Assembly: GCF_036850765.1 (NCBI RefSeq)
Contig: NC_089492.1
Location: 201,964,276 to 202,028,275 of the forward strand
Length of the DNA stretch: 64,000 nt
Reading direction: 5' to 3'
From: Saccopteryx bilineata
Lineage: Eukaryota > Chordata > Mammalia > Chiroptera > Emballonuridae
The notes under the pieces were generated by a model. The model was not told the origin of the DNA and made no database searches. It was given only the letters and a program-made list of their open reading frames with translations. Position numbers and translations under genes: made by a program. Positions 44,772-55,994 of the stretch are shown here, piece after piece. Every line of letters begins with the position of its first letter. The first letter of the stretch is position 1.

Positions 44772-45130
44772 AATTCTCTCTACACATAAATTACAGACAC
44801 TTTAACACACTTATGCTGAGCAGCGTGGCTGCCAGGGCTCGGAAAGACTGTCCCTGCTACGGAGCCTCAGCACACCTGACCAGAGTCAGAAACCTTCAGG
44901 CAGGTCGGGCCCTGAAGCACACAGCTTCCTGTTTCTCTGCTGGTACACACCCTCCTTCGCAAGGCCCAGCTTGCCTTATCTCTGGGCCCCTCACCTTGGA
45001 GGGGGTGTGTGTGTCTGGGGGGGAAAGAAAAGTGATCTGGGTTGCTCACTTGTTTACTTATAAGCAAAATTTAATTGTTATAAATAATTACACCAATTCC
45101 TTTATAAATCTTTCCAGCATCTGTCTGCAT
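44772..45130 (-). promoter_or_regulatory. LIMS1: Probable 5' UTR and promoter region of distal LIMS1 isoform
   Basis: Repeat-free and GC-richer at 44810-45020, directly 5' of the distal ATG. I see no acceptor-like pyrimidine tract plus AG immediately before the ATG, which favours a true first exon, but an upstream noncoding exon cannot be excluded. No TATA box or CpG island is clear. A G-rich stretch lies at 44998-45030. Confidence 0.45.
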
Positions 45131-45250
45131 TAAAACTGGGCTAAAAGCTCCAGTCAGCTGATGACTAAAGAAGGGCCCTGCCCTGTTTTATTTGTCAGGA
45201 AACCATTAACATTCCACAAGCAGTTGTCAGTTTAAAGAAGTGCCTAGTCA

Positions 45251-45627
45251 GCCCTGGCCGGTTGGCTCAGTGGTAGAGCGTTGGCCTAGCATGCAGGAGT
45301 CCCGGAGTCCCAGGTTCGATTCCTGACTAGGGCACACAGGAGAAGAACCCATCTGCTTCTCCACTCCTCCCCCTCTCCTTCCTCTCTATCTTCCCCTCCC
45401 GCAGCCAAGGCTCTATTGGAGCAAAGTTGGCCCAGGTGCTGAGGATGGCTCTGTGGCCTCTGCCTCAGGCGCTAGAATGGCTCTGGTTGCAACAGAGCAA
45501 CGCCCCAGATGGGCAGAGCATCACCCCCTGGTGGGCATGCCAGGTGGATTCCGGTCGAGCGCATGTGGGAGTCTGTCTGACAGCCTCCCCGTTTCCAACT
45601 TCAGAAAAATACAAAAAAAAAAAAAAA
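45251..45627 (+). mobile_element. SINE family A, older subfamily, upstream of distal exon
   Basis: Complete copy with a small 'cggagtcccaggttcg' duplication in the head. Core lost its CpG (CACCCCCTGGTGGG). Confidence 0.9.
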
Positions 45628-45734
45628 TTGTTCCAGGCTAGTTCTGGAACTACTTTGACCATGTAGTCTGTAAGTATGACGCTAATTGCATAAGCTGAAA
45701 CACTCAAGTCTCAATTTTTAAAAGTTTTTATGGG

Positions 45735-46132
45735 GGCCCTGGCCGGTTGGCTCAACGGTAGAGCGTCGGCCTGGCATGTGGGGGACCCGGGTTCGATTCC
45801 CGGCCAGGGCACATAGGAGAGGCGCCCATTTGCTTCTCCAAACCCTCCCCCTCCTTCCTCTCTGTCTCTCTCTTCCCCTCCTGCAGCTAAGGCTCCATTG
45901 GAGCAAAGATGGCCCGGGCGCTGGGGATGGCTCCTTGGCCTCTGCCCCAGGCACTAGAGTGGCTCTGGTCGTGGCAGAGTGACGCCCCGGAGGGGCAGAG
46001 CATCGCCCCCTGGTGGGCAGAGCGTAGCCCCTGGTGGGCGTGCCAGGTGGATCCCAGTCGGGCGCATGCAGAGTCTGTCTGACTGTCTCTCCCCGTTTCC
46101 AGCTTCAGAAAAATACAAAAAAAAAAAAAAAA
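45735..46132 (+). mobile_element. SINE family A, full length
   Basis: Perfect duplication AAAGTTTTTATGGG (45721-45734, 46133-46146). CTCF-like core at 46004-46016. It lies about 1 kb upstream of the distal LIMS1 ATG. Confidence 0.95.
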
Positions 46133-46344
46133 AAAGTTTTTATGGGGGTGAACATTGTAAACTCTAAACGTTGTATGTTGAGACTGTCGTAACCTAAGGA
46201 CCCCTGTATTTACTTGATGCCCTGCACTGATCTAGACATTTCAGAAATTCCTTTTGTCTTTCCGTATTTTCTTTCAGCCTCCTAACTGATCTTTTTGTCA
46301 CTGATCTTAACCTCTTCTCATCTAGCCTCCAAAATGCAAAATGT

Positions 46345-46526
46345 TCTTTTTTAAAATTGATTTTAGGGAGAGATAGGAAGGGTGGGGGAGAGACAGAGAC
46401 ATCTTTCTGTTGTACCACTTATTTATACATTCACTTGTTGATTCTTGTATGTGCTCTGATCAAAACTGCAACCCTAGCATATCAGGATGACATTCTAACC
46501 CACTGAGCTTCCTAGCCAGCGCCTCA
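46345..46526 (-). mobile_element. Older tRNA-type SINE, reverse, distinct from A/B/C
   Basis: Head reads GCGCTGGCTAGGAAGCTCAG on the minus strand, then 'gatcagagcacatacaagaa'. It resembles the general Ves type more than families A-C. Bracketed by 'aatgttctttttt' / 'aagtgttcttttt'. Confidence 0.65.
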
Positions 46527-46564
46527 AAGTGTTCTTTTTAAAACGTAATTTAATCATTTATTTA

Positions 46565-46862
46565 TTTATTTATTACTTTGTGTGGCAGAAACAGAGAGAA
46601 AGACAGACAGGAAGGGAGAGAGATGAGAAGCATCAGTTCTTCGTTGTGGCTCCTTATTTGTTCATTGATTACTTTCTCATATGTGCCTTGACTAGGGGGC
46701 TACAGCAGAGCGAGTGACCCTTTGCTCAGGCCTGCAACCTTGGGGTCATGTCTGTGATCCCATGCTCAAGGCAGCAAACCTGCACTCAAGCTGGTGACCT
46801 CGGATTTCGAACCTGGGTCCTCTGTGCCCTCGTCTAACACTTTATCCACTGCCTGGTCAGGC
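46565..46862 (-). mobile_element. SINE family B, reverse
   Basis: Duplication TAATCATTTATTTA / TAATCACTTATTGA (46551-46564, 46863-46876). Confidence 0.88.
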
Positions 46863-46876
46863 TAATCACTTATTGA

Positions 46877-47959
46877 TCCTGCCATCTGGTTCCAGCTGAG
46901 CCTTGCTCCCCATCTGCACTGTAGTGAACTCCAGGTGGTTCCAGGACAGACTTTGCTTCCTTTCATCTCTGGGCCCTTCCACATGCAGCTCATAAGACTT
47001 GAAAAAGGATCTCTGGCAGGACTAGCTCCTAATCATAAAGTGTCACCTCACAGGCAGCCCTCCTAGCCCCTAGGCACCCACAATCCCTTTCTGGGTGCTC
47101 CCAGAAATCTCCGTGCTTACTTCTGTCACTGGAACCAGTTATGATGAGTTCTTTCTGTATCCAATCTCCTCTTGGAATAACATCTATTTGAGGGAAGCAG
47201 CGTATCTAATTTACCACTGTGTCTGCAAAGCTGGGTACTGGGCAGATACTTAACATTTGTTTAATCATCAAGTTCCTTGGTTTAGTTAAACAATTGTTTG
47301 AGAGCCTAATCACTTCACAATGCTATGTTGAAGATTAAAGCTCCAGAATTTTTAAACTTAAAAAAAAAAATTAACACTTAACATTATCTAAATGAGATTT
47401 TTTAAAGGCACATCAATTCTAATTTTGGAAAAAATTAACTTTCTTGGTAAGACTGTAAAAATGCAAAAGTTTTTTGGATTTGTAGAGTTGAACAGTAACT
47501 TATACAAGTATAAACTCTCCATCTGGGATAAGAATTAAAAAAATTAACCTAGATCTTTACCTATACCTGACATGGTCCAGTTTTCTGTGTACAAGGTAAG
47601 TTGATTTGAGGTCTAAGAGCAAACTCAGAAAACAAATTCCAGTGACAGTTCCATGTTTAGCAACTTACTTACTGTGGTTGGCATATAAACACAGAAAGTC
47701 ACTTGACTATGGAAGTCCTCAATATTTCCATTTGTAAAACAGGAGCAGCTGAGTGAGATCATTTCTATGGTCTTTTCCTCAGATTAAAATAACCTGATTT
47801 TAAAAATGGTCCAATGTAACCTAATGTGTCAAAGTTGACTAGACTCTTGATCTAGTTCACATACTTCATTCCTTAATAGTTGTGAGAAATTCCATTCCCA
47901 GGGTGTCCCTAAATTGCTGAAAGCTTCACAAACCCCCCAAAAGCAGCATCTGGACTCAG
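46877..47959. other. Unique 5' flank with L2-like tail
   Basis: 'ttaccactgtgtctgcaaagctgggtactg'-style text at 47200-47290 resembles an L2 end. No exon was recognised. Confidence 0.4.
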
Positions 47960-48882
47960 AATGCCCTGTACCTCTTCCTTAGTGGTTCCAGTCTCAGGGC
48001 TACTGGCAGCCGAATTTGGTTAATAGCTTTGCCTCTCCTGGACACCTCCAACCCCAGCACAAGTAGCAGACATCTACAAAATGCTTTGTAGCTCGTGCTG
48101 CATTGCCCCAGCCAGGGCACTGGTAGTGGTTGACCTTGACCTGCACCTTGTGGGAGGCCCCAGAGCCAGTATGCCTGGTGGCCAGACCACTCTAGAGCAC
48201 CACTCACCAACTACCTCCATGACAGACACATCAAGGGAAATCACAGCTTGTCTTTACAAGCTGATCATCCTGGGGTAATTCCCTGTCCCATTGATATCAA
48301 CAAATATCGAGCTCAATTACAACAGTGGGGTGCACAGAGCCCACGTGGGAGGGTGCAACTGGAGCACCCAGCTCAGGTGACTGAGGAGACTGTGCTAGTG
48401 GGCCTGACTAAATAAGTCCACTCTACCAAGGCCAGGAGATGTTGCAACTCTACCTAATACATAGAAACAAACATAGGGAGGCAGCCAAATACAGAGACAA
48501 AGAAACATGTCCCAAATAAAAGAATAAGAGAAATATCCAGAAAAAGAACTAAATGAAATGGAGGTAAACTATCAGATAGAGTTCAAACCCATGGTTATAA
48601 AAAACTTAGAACTTCAACAGCATAAAAAAAAGGACATAGAAACTATACAAAAGAACCAGTCAGAAATGATGAACACAGTAACTGAAATAAAAGACCATAT
48701 TATAGGGACTCAACAATAGATGAGATGAAGCAGAGGATCAAATCAACGATTTGGAAAATAAGGTAGCAAAAATACCCAATCAGAACAGCAAAATGAAAAA
48801 AAAATCGAAAAAAATAAAGCTAATGTAAGGAGCCTATGGGACAGTTTCAAGTGTATCAACATTTGCATAGCTAGGATGCTGG

Positions 48883-49095
48883 TTGGAGCATAAAGAGAGC
48901 AAGAAATTGAAAACCTATTTGAAAAAAAGAGTGACAGAAAACTTTCCTAACCTAGCGAAGGAAATAGACATACAAGTCCAGGAAGCACAGAGAATCCCAA
49001 ACAAGATGAAGCCAAAGAGGTCCACACCAAAACACCTGATAATTAAAATGCAAAAAGTTAAAGACAAAGACAGAATCTTAAAAGGAATAAGAGAG
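48883..49095 (+). pseudogene. L1/HAL1 ORF1 fragment
   Basis: Includes VTENFPNLAKEIDIQVQEAQ and PKRSTPKHLIIKMQKVKDKD, the RNA-binding (RRM) part of an L1 ORF1p. ORF1p coats L1 RNA as a trimer. The frame is cut off at 49095 by the family A SINE, and upstream coiled-coil codons carry stops, so it is not functional. Confidence 0.82.
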
Positions 49096-49470
49096 GTACT
49101 GGCTGGCTGGCTCAGTGGTAGAGCATCAGCCTGGCATGTGGAAGTCCTGGGTTTGATTCCCGGCCAGGGCACACAGGAGAGGTGCCCATCTGCTTGTCCA
49201 CCCTTCCCCCTCTCCTTTCTTTCTATCTCTCTCTTCCTCTCCCGCAGCCAAGGCTCCATTGGAGCAAAGTTTGCCTGGGCGCTGAGGATGGCTCCATGGC
49301 CTCTGCCTCAGGTGCTAGAATAGCTCCAGTTGCAACAGAGCAATGGTCCAGATGGGCAGAGCATCGCTCCCTGGTGGGCATGCCAGGTGGATCCCAGTTA
49401 AATAGTCAGGCGCATGCAGGAGTCTGTCTCTCTGCCTTCCCGCTTCTAACTTCAGACAAATGTTTAAAAA
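49096..49470 (+). mobile_element. SINE family A, older subfamily, inside HAL1-like ORF1
   Basis: Head altered (GTACTGGCTGGCTGGCTCAG). Core decayed (CGCTCCCTGGTGG). Approximate duplication of 'aaaaggaataagagag'. Confidence 0.88.
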
Positions 49471-50592
49471 AAAAAGGAGGAAGAGGAAAAGCAGTTAGTT
49501 ACCTACAAGGGAGCTCCCATAAGACTATCAGCTGATTTCTCAACAGAGACTTTGCAGGCCAGGAGGGATTGGCAAGAAATATTCAAAGTGATGAAAATCA
49601 ACAACCTACAACTAAGATTACTCTACCCAGATAAGCTACCTATTAAAACTGAAGGACAGATAAAGAGCTTCCCAAACAAGAAAAAACTAAAAAGAGTTCA
49701 TCACCACTGACCAGTGTTACAAGAAATGATAAAGGGTCTTCTTTAAGAAGAAGGCAAAGAAAATCTGAAGAGTAAAATGGCAATAAATACATATATATAT
49801 CAACAATTACTTTAAATGCAAATGGTTTACATGCTCCAATCAAAAACCATACAGTAGATGAATGAGTAACAAAACAAGACCCTTACCCTAAGCTGTCTAT
49901 AACAGACTCATTTCAGATCGAAAGACCTACACAGACTCAAAGTACTGGGATAGAAAGACATTTCATGAAAATACAAACAAACAAACAAACAAACAAAAAA
50001 AGCTGGAGTAGCAACATTTATACCAGACAAAACAGACTTTAAAACCAGGGCTATAACAAGAGACAAAGAAGGACCCAGCAAATTCCACTTCTGGTTATCT
50101 ATCTGAAGAAACCCAAAATACTAAACTGAAAAGACATATGCATCAATATGTCCACTGTAGCATTATTTAGAATAGCCAAAATGTGGAAACAACCTAAGTG
50201 TCCAACAACATGGATGAACATGGAGGTATTGTGCTGAGTGAAATAAGCCGAACAAAGACAAATGCCATATGATATCACTTATATGTGGAATCTGAAAAAC
50301 AAAATGGACAAGCAACACAAAAACAGAATCATAGATACAGAGAACATTTTGACAGTTGCCAGAAGGGTGGGGGATTGACAAAAAAGGGGAAGAAAGTAAG
50401 AAATACAAATTGGTAGTTACAGAGTAGTCATGGGAATATAAAGTACAGCATAGGGAACAGTAAATAATATTATAGTTACTATGTACGGTACCAGATGGGT
50501 ACTAGACTTACTAGGGTAATTACTTTATAAGTTATATAATGTCTGGGTTGTACACATGCAACTAATATTGTATGTCAGCTGCAATTGGAAAA

Positions 50593-51152
50593 AAAAGAAA
50601 TCTCATTCCCAAAGAAAATTGGAACACAAGGTAAGGATTTATACATTCAGCTATTGAACAAACATTTCCAGAAGGCCTAACATATGCTAGGCCCTAAGAG
50701 TGTAGAGGCCAGAACAGAGGAGAAAGACAGTGGGCAGTCTTTGATCGTTACTCCTCTGTTCCCTTTCTCTTTGGTCAAAAGAACTGCTCCAATGATAGAG
50801 CTCTATAGTATACAAAATACCAAGCAAAGGCATCCTGAGCATCCCAGCGCCAACACACACATACCCCTACAAAGAGAATCATGAATCCTCAACAGAGCAC
50901 TGAAGTCAGGGAAGGAATAGGAAATAGATGTTTGCAAGAGAGCGCATTTCCTCCATCAGTGTAAATTATAATGTACCCCATTTGATGCAGTCAACATTTT
51001 GGAAAACTGCATATAAAATTAAACTTTTGTAATAAAATAATTTTTAATTATCTAAAGAAACTGTGTTAAAAGTTCTAGTAATATTTTCACAAAAGAAAAC
51101 TTTTCTGAAAATCCATATTTTCCCATAATTTGACTTAAAATGTATTTTCACA
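50593..51152. other. Unique flank with L2/MIR-like start
   Basis: 'ctattgaacaaacatttccagaaggcctaacatatgctagg'-like text at 50650-50720 resembles L2/MIR. The rest is unrecognised. Confidence 0.4.
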
Positions 51153-51463
51153 GCCTGATCAGGAGGTGGCACAATGGATAGAAACAGAGCGTGGTACTGG
51201 GATGCAGAGGATCCAGGTTGAAAACCCAAAGGTCATTGGCTTGAGCGTGGGCTCACCAGCTTGGATGCGGGGTTGTTGGCTTTAAGCCCAGAGTCGCTGG
51301 CTTGAGCAAGGGGTCTCTTGCTCTGCTGCATCCCCCCTTCACCCCCTGGTCAAGGCACATATGAGAAAGCCATCAATGAACAGCTAGGATGCCACAAAAA
51401 AGAATTGATGTTTCTCATCTCTCTCCCTTTCCTGTCTATCTGTCCCTCCCCCCGTCAGAAAAA
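51153..51463 (+). mobile_element. SINE family B, diverged
   Basis: Intact order of parts with many substitutions. Approximate duplication 'tgtattttca' / 'tgttttcata'. Confidence 0.85.
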
Positions 51464-51815
51464 AACATGTTTTCATAGCATTTTTATATAACATTGCTAT
51501 ATGTGTTGTTTCTATTAATTCTACCTGCCCACCTTATAGCATATCTATAGCTGCTGAGTATATTTCTAAACTAAACCCTTATTTAAAAAACAACAAACCC
51601 AACAGGTGAAGTATTTCTTCGTAAGAGTAGTAAAGAAACAGTTATTTTCACATTCCAAGATAGGCAGGCCACAAGCCTGAAATTCTAATCTGCTGAACTT
51701 GGGAGAGCAAACACAGATCTTCCTGCCCTGGAATTCAAGAGGTATGCCGTAACAATAAACCACAATGCCTGCCCCAGCCCAGCAGTTTAACTATTGTTGT
51801 TAGAACTTTCACTAT
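51464..51815. other. Unique flank, nothing recognised
   Basis: No repeat or gene was recognised. Confidence 0.4.
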
Positions 51816-51828
51816 AAAACTATTTTCA

Positions 51829-52224
51829 TGCCCTGGCTGGTTGGCTCAGCGGTAGAGCGTCGGCCTAGTGTGCGGAGGACCCAGGTTCGATTCCCGGCCA
51901 GGGCACACAGGAGAAGCGCCCATTTGCTTCTCCACCCCTCCGCCGCGCTTTCCTCTCTGTCTCTCTCTTCCCCTCCCGCAGCCAAGGCTCCATTGGAGCA
52001 AAGATGGCCCGGGCGCTGGGGATGGCTCTGTGGCCTCTGCCCCAGGCGCTAGAGTGGCTCTGGTCGCAACATGGCGACGCCCAGGATAGGCAGAGCATCG
52101 CCCCCTGGTGGGCAGAGCGTCGCCCCTGGTGGGCGTGCCGGGTGGATCCCGGTCGGGCGCATGCAGGAGTCTGTCTGACTGTCTCTCCCTGTTTCCAGCT
52201 TCAGAAAAATGAAAAAAAAAAAAA
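51829..52224 (+). mobile_element. SINE family A, young subfamily
   Basis: Perfect duplication AAAACTATTTTCA (51816-51828, 52225-52237). Two internal units; CTCF-like core at 52099-52111. Confidence 0.95.
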
Positions 52225-52466
52225 AAAACTATTTTCACTAAGTTATGAAAATATTCCCTAGGTTCTGTGTAAAGTCTAATCTTAAAGGTAACAACATAAA
52301 AGTTATGTTGCCTCACTTCTAATATCAATACTACCCCTTAATTCAGTTATTCTTTTCTGCCTAATTCAGATATAAGTTCAATTCAATGATAAAAATAGGA
52401 TTAAAAATTTTAAAGCTCTAAATGCATTTCAATAAGGACATTAACATTTTATGCGAAGTTTTAATG

Positions 52467-52833
52467 TTCTAGAGCAGTGGTCCCCAACCTTTTTTGGGCC
52501 ACGGACTGGTTTAATGTCAGAAAATATTTTCACGGACCGGCCTTTAGGGTGGGACGGATAAATGTACAAAATAAAATCATGCGACCGGTGTAAAAACGGT
52601 GGTATTTTAAAATATAATTGTCGAACTTACGAGACAAGCGTCAAGAGTGAATGTTAGATGGATGTAACAGAGGAAATCTGGTCATTTTTAAAAAATAAAA
52701 CATCTTTCAGACTTAAATATAAATAAAATGGAAATAATGTAAGTTATTTATTCTTTCTCTGCGGACTGGTACCAAATGGTCCACGGACCAGTACTGGCCT
52801 GCGGCCCGGGGGTTGGGGACCACTGTTCTAGAG
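52467..52833. mobile_element. Non-autonomous hAT element (351 bp) with 8-bp duplication
   Basis: The element 52475-52825 begins CAGTGGTCCCCAACC and ends in its exact inverse GGTTGGGGACCACTG. Perfect 8-bp duplication TTCTAGAG at 52467-52474 and 52826-52833. Sub-terminal GGACYGG-type repeats are present on both sides. No coding capacity. Confidence 0.95.
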
Positions 52834-53031
52834 TTAAGGATGGCAATTGAAAATAATAATGTAGATACCCATTTGACATGAAAAAGTATTCATGATATAC
52901 TGTTGAGTGACTATAAGAATGGAGGATAGTATGCACTATATGGGTTCATTTTACATGGTACACCAAACATCTATATACCATGTGTGTGTACACACACACA
53001 CCCGAGTCTGGAAGAGTATATATACACTTTT

Positions 53032-53413
53032 TTTTCTCTTCTTTTCCAAGTGAGAGGAGAGGAGATAGAGAGACAGATTCCCACATGCATCCTGATTGGG
53101 ATCCTCCCGGCAAGCCCCATCTGTGGCTGATGATCTGACCATCTTGGGCCATGATCACAACTGAGCTATTTTTAGCAGCTGAAGTGGAGGCTCCATGGAA
53201 CCATCCTCAGTGTCTGGGGCTGATGCACTCAAACCAATTGAGCCATGGCTGTGAGAGGAAGGAAGAGAGAGAGAGGAAGAGAGAGAGGGAGAAGGGGAGG
53301 GGGACAGGTGGAGAACCAAATGGTTGCTTCTCCTGTTTGCCCTGATCGGGAATCAAACCTAGGACATTCACATACTGGGCTGACACTCTACCACTGAGCA
53401 AACCAGCCAGGGC
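53032..53413 (-). mobile_element. SINE family A relative, reverse, old variant
   Basis: Sister of the copy at 17580. A GA-rich run (53255-53310) replaces part of the body. Bracketed by 'tatacactt'. Confidence 0.78.
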
Positions 53414-53477
53414 TAAGTATACACTTCACAATTTCTCTGCTTGGTAGTATTGGAAAAGATTTAAAATGATATATTTT

Positions 53478-53841
53478 TTTGTATTTTTCTGAAGTGAGAA
53501 GCAGGGAGGCAGAAAGAGAGACTCCTGCATGCGCCAGACCGGCCGACTGGGATCCACCTGGCATGCCCACCAGGGGGCGATGCTCTGCCCATCTGGGCTG
53601 TTGCTCCATTGCAACTGGAACCATTCTAGTGCCTGAGGCAAAGGCTGTGGAGCCATCCTCAGCACCCGGGCCAACATTTTTCTCCAATGGAGCCTTGGCT
53701 GCGGGAGGGGAAGAGAGAGAGAGAGAGAAGGGGGGGGGGGAGAAGCAGATGGGCGTTTCTCCTGTGTGCCCTGGCCGGGAATTGAACACGGGACTTCCAC
53801 ATGCCAGGCTGATGCTCTACTGATGAGCCAACTGGCCAGGA
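53478..53841 (-). mobile_element. SINE family A, reverse
   Basis: Perfect CTCF-like core CCACCAGGGGGCG at 53567-53579. Bracketed by 'aaaatgatatttttt' / 'aaaaatgactttttc'. Confidence 0.9.
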
Positions 53842-54880
53842 CTAAAAATGACTTTTTCTTTTGCATTATCTATTATTTTTAACTTGTCTACAAAGAACAA
53901 ATGCAGATCTATAATAAAATAAAAATTTAAGTGTGTAAAATAATAAAGAGAACAAAAATTAAATGAAGATATGTAGTCCATTGTCTGAGGGATTTGCAAT
54001 CTAATAAGGAAGAAAGGATACCTTACAAAATCTATTTAATCAAATATTGATGTATCCCCGACAGGGTAGGATATGGCAAAGGATCTGGGTAGAGAGGGAA
54101 GAGAAAAGTGGAGGGCCTCCAAATGGAGAAAATCTCAGTGTGATATGACTTACAGAGATGTGTGAAGGGAAGGATGAAGACTTTCCAAGCCATGATCAAA
54201 GCTTTCAAGTTAGTATGAAAAAGTCAGAGTCATGTCTATTAGGTCTTTCCTTGCCCAAGAGTAAGATGAGGGTCCAGCTGGGGCTGTCATGAGAAAGGGG
54301 AGGGGGCCAGATAATAGATGACATAATAGGACTGTTTGGTAGGACTACAGCAGGGTACAAAAGAATGCATTCCTTCCCATTCCAATTGCTCCACTCACAC
54401 CTTTGGTGTGCTTCTAAAATGTGGTCGGCTCTGCTCTAAGTACTAGATACAGACTGCCTGTCTTCAGGGAGTTTTCAGTCTAGTGGGGCTATACTAACCA
54501 TGCCCTCCATTAGCATTGTGCTGTTTCAGCCTAAGGCCTGACTTCCCTGGGTCCCAGTTGCTTCTCTGAATTTGTGCTAGTTCAGCCCTCAGCCTAACTC
54601 CTCTGGGTCAGACTGTTCGCAGTGGAACTGTCTGGTATTAAGCCTGCAGGCTGTTTAAGCTCTTCAAGCTACTTAAACTATTTGAGTAGGTTAGACTGTC
54701 TGGGCCCTTGCTCTAAAGAAAAGCCTCTGAACAATGGGATCTCAATTATCTAAATTGGTGTTTAGAAACCGTTGTCCCTTTACATGTATATTTTAAACTA
54801 AATTGACTCATCTGACCAAAAGTAATTTAGAACATCAATGGCCATTATGGGTAACTTTTCTTAAACTTACATTTCATAAA
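53842..54880. other. Unique flank with L2-like segment
   Basis: 'tgctctaagtactagatacag...gttttcagtctagtgggg' at 54410-54490 is L2/MIR-like. The remainder, including a GC-richer stretch at 54520-54720, is unrecognised. Confidence 0.4.
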
Positions 54881-54893
54881 ACTAAATTGGACA

Positions 54894-55458
54894 GACTGAC
54901 CAGGCAGTGGCACAATAGATAGAGCATTGGACTGGGACGCAGAGAACCCAGGTTTTAAACTCCGAGGTTGGCCTGACCTGTGGTGGCGCAGTGGATAAAG
55001 CGTCGACCTGGAAATGCTGAGGTCGCCGGTTCGAAACCCTGGGCTTGTTTGGTCAAGGCACATATGGGAGTTGATGCTTCCAGCTCCTCCCCCCTGTCTC
55101 CCTCTCCTCTCTCTCGCTGTCTCTCTCTCTCTCTCCTCTCTAAAATGAATAAATAAAAATTAAAAAAAATAAAAATAAAAAAATAAACCCCGAGGTCGCC
55201 AGCTTGAGTGGGGGCTCATCTGGCTTGAGCATGGGGTCACCAGCTTGATCACAAAGGTCACTGGCTTGAAGCCCAAGGTCGCTGGCTTAAACAAGGGGTC
55301 ACTCACTCTGCTATAGCCCCCCGCCCCATCAAGGCATGTATGAGAAAGCAATCAATGAACTAAGGTGCCGCAACGAAAAATTGATGCTTCTCATCTCTTT
55401 CACTTCCTGTCTGTCCCTGTCTCTGTCACAAAAACAAACAAATAAACAAACAAAAACC
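54894..55458 (+). mobile_element. SINE family B, split by a C element
   Basis: Parts at 54894-54970 and 55185-55458. Outer duplication ACTAAATTGGACA (54881-54893, 55459-55471) is perfect. Confidence 0.92.
54971..55184 (+). mobile_element. SINE family C, nested in a B element
   Basis: Its duplication AAACTCCGAGGTTG / AAACCCCGAGGTCG (54957-54970, 55185-55198) is family B body sequence. Confidence 0.93.
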
Positions 55459-55633
55459 ACTAAATTGGACAACTATACCTCTGAAATTGACAAATCTGAG
55501 TGGAATGTCTATTTGGAGTAGTGTTTGAGGCTTCCAAATATTACAAGGACTCTGACATTTCCTCTTTATAAAATAAAGTTTTAGAATTAACTGAAGCTAC
55601 TAAGCTTTTAAAGGAAATAATAGGGCTTCTGAA

Positions 55634-55994
55634 GCTTATGTCAGGGGTCCCCAAACTGCGGCCCCCTGAGGCCATTTATCCGGCCCCAGCTGCACTTCCG
55701 GAAGGGGCACCTCTTTCATTGGTGGTCAATGAAAGGAGCACATTGACCATCTCATTAGCCAAAAGCAGGCCCATAGTTCCCATTGAAATACTGGTCAGTT
55801 TGTTGATTTAAATTTACTTGTTTTTTATTTTAAATATTGTATTTGTTCCTGTTTTTTTTTTACTTTAAAATAAGATATGTGCAGTGTGCATAGGGATTTG
55901 TTCATAGTTTTTTTTTATAGTCCGGCCCTCTAACAGTCTGAGGGACAGTGAACTGGCCCCCTGTGTAAAAAGTTTGGGGACCCCTGCTTTATGT
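55634..55994 (+). mobile_element. Non-autonomous hAT element, copy 1 of a pair
   Basis: The element 55642-55986 begins CAGGGGTCCCCAAACTGCGG and ends GTTTGGGGACCCCTG. The 8-bp sites GCTTATGT / CTTTATGT differ at two positions. No coding capacity. Confidence 0.92.

Larger units (their letters stand above)
47960..50592 (+). mobile_element. HAL1-like half-L1 element, near full length
   Basis: Read in order: an L1-type 5' region (47960-48500); ORF1 with its coiled-coil part (48520-48790, broken) and C-terminal part (48883-49095); the segment 'agactatcagctgatttctc...ctctacccagataagct'; the beginning of the ORF2 endonuclease zone (49800-50070); then a direct jump to the L1 3' end ('ggacccagcaaattccactt'). 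ORF1 plus a short ORF2 start fused to the 3' end is the layout of HAL1. Ends in 'atgtctgggttgtacacatg' near 50592. Confidence 0.72.

Noticed and set aside
47956..48210. 84-codon minus-strand frame as a gene
   Set aside because: It lies antisense in the 5' region of a HAL1-like element and has no known domain.
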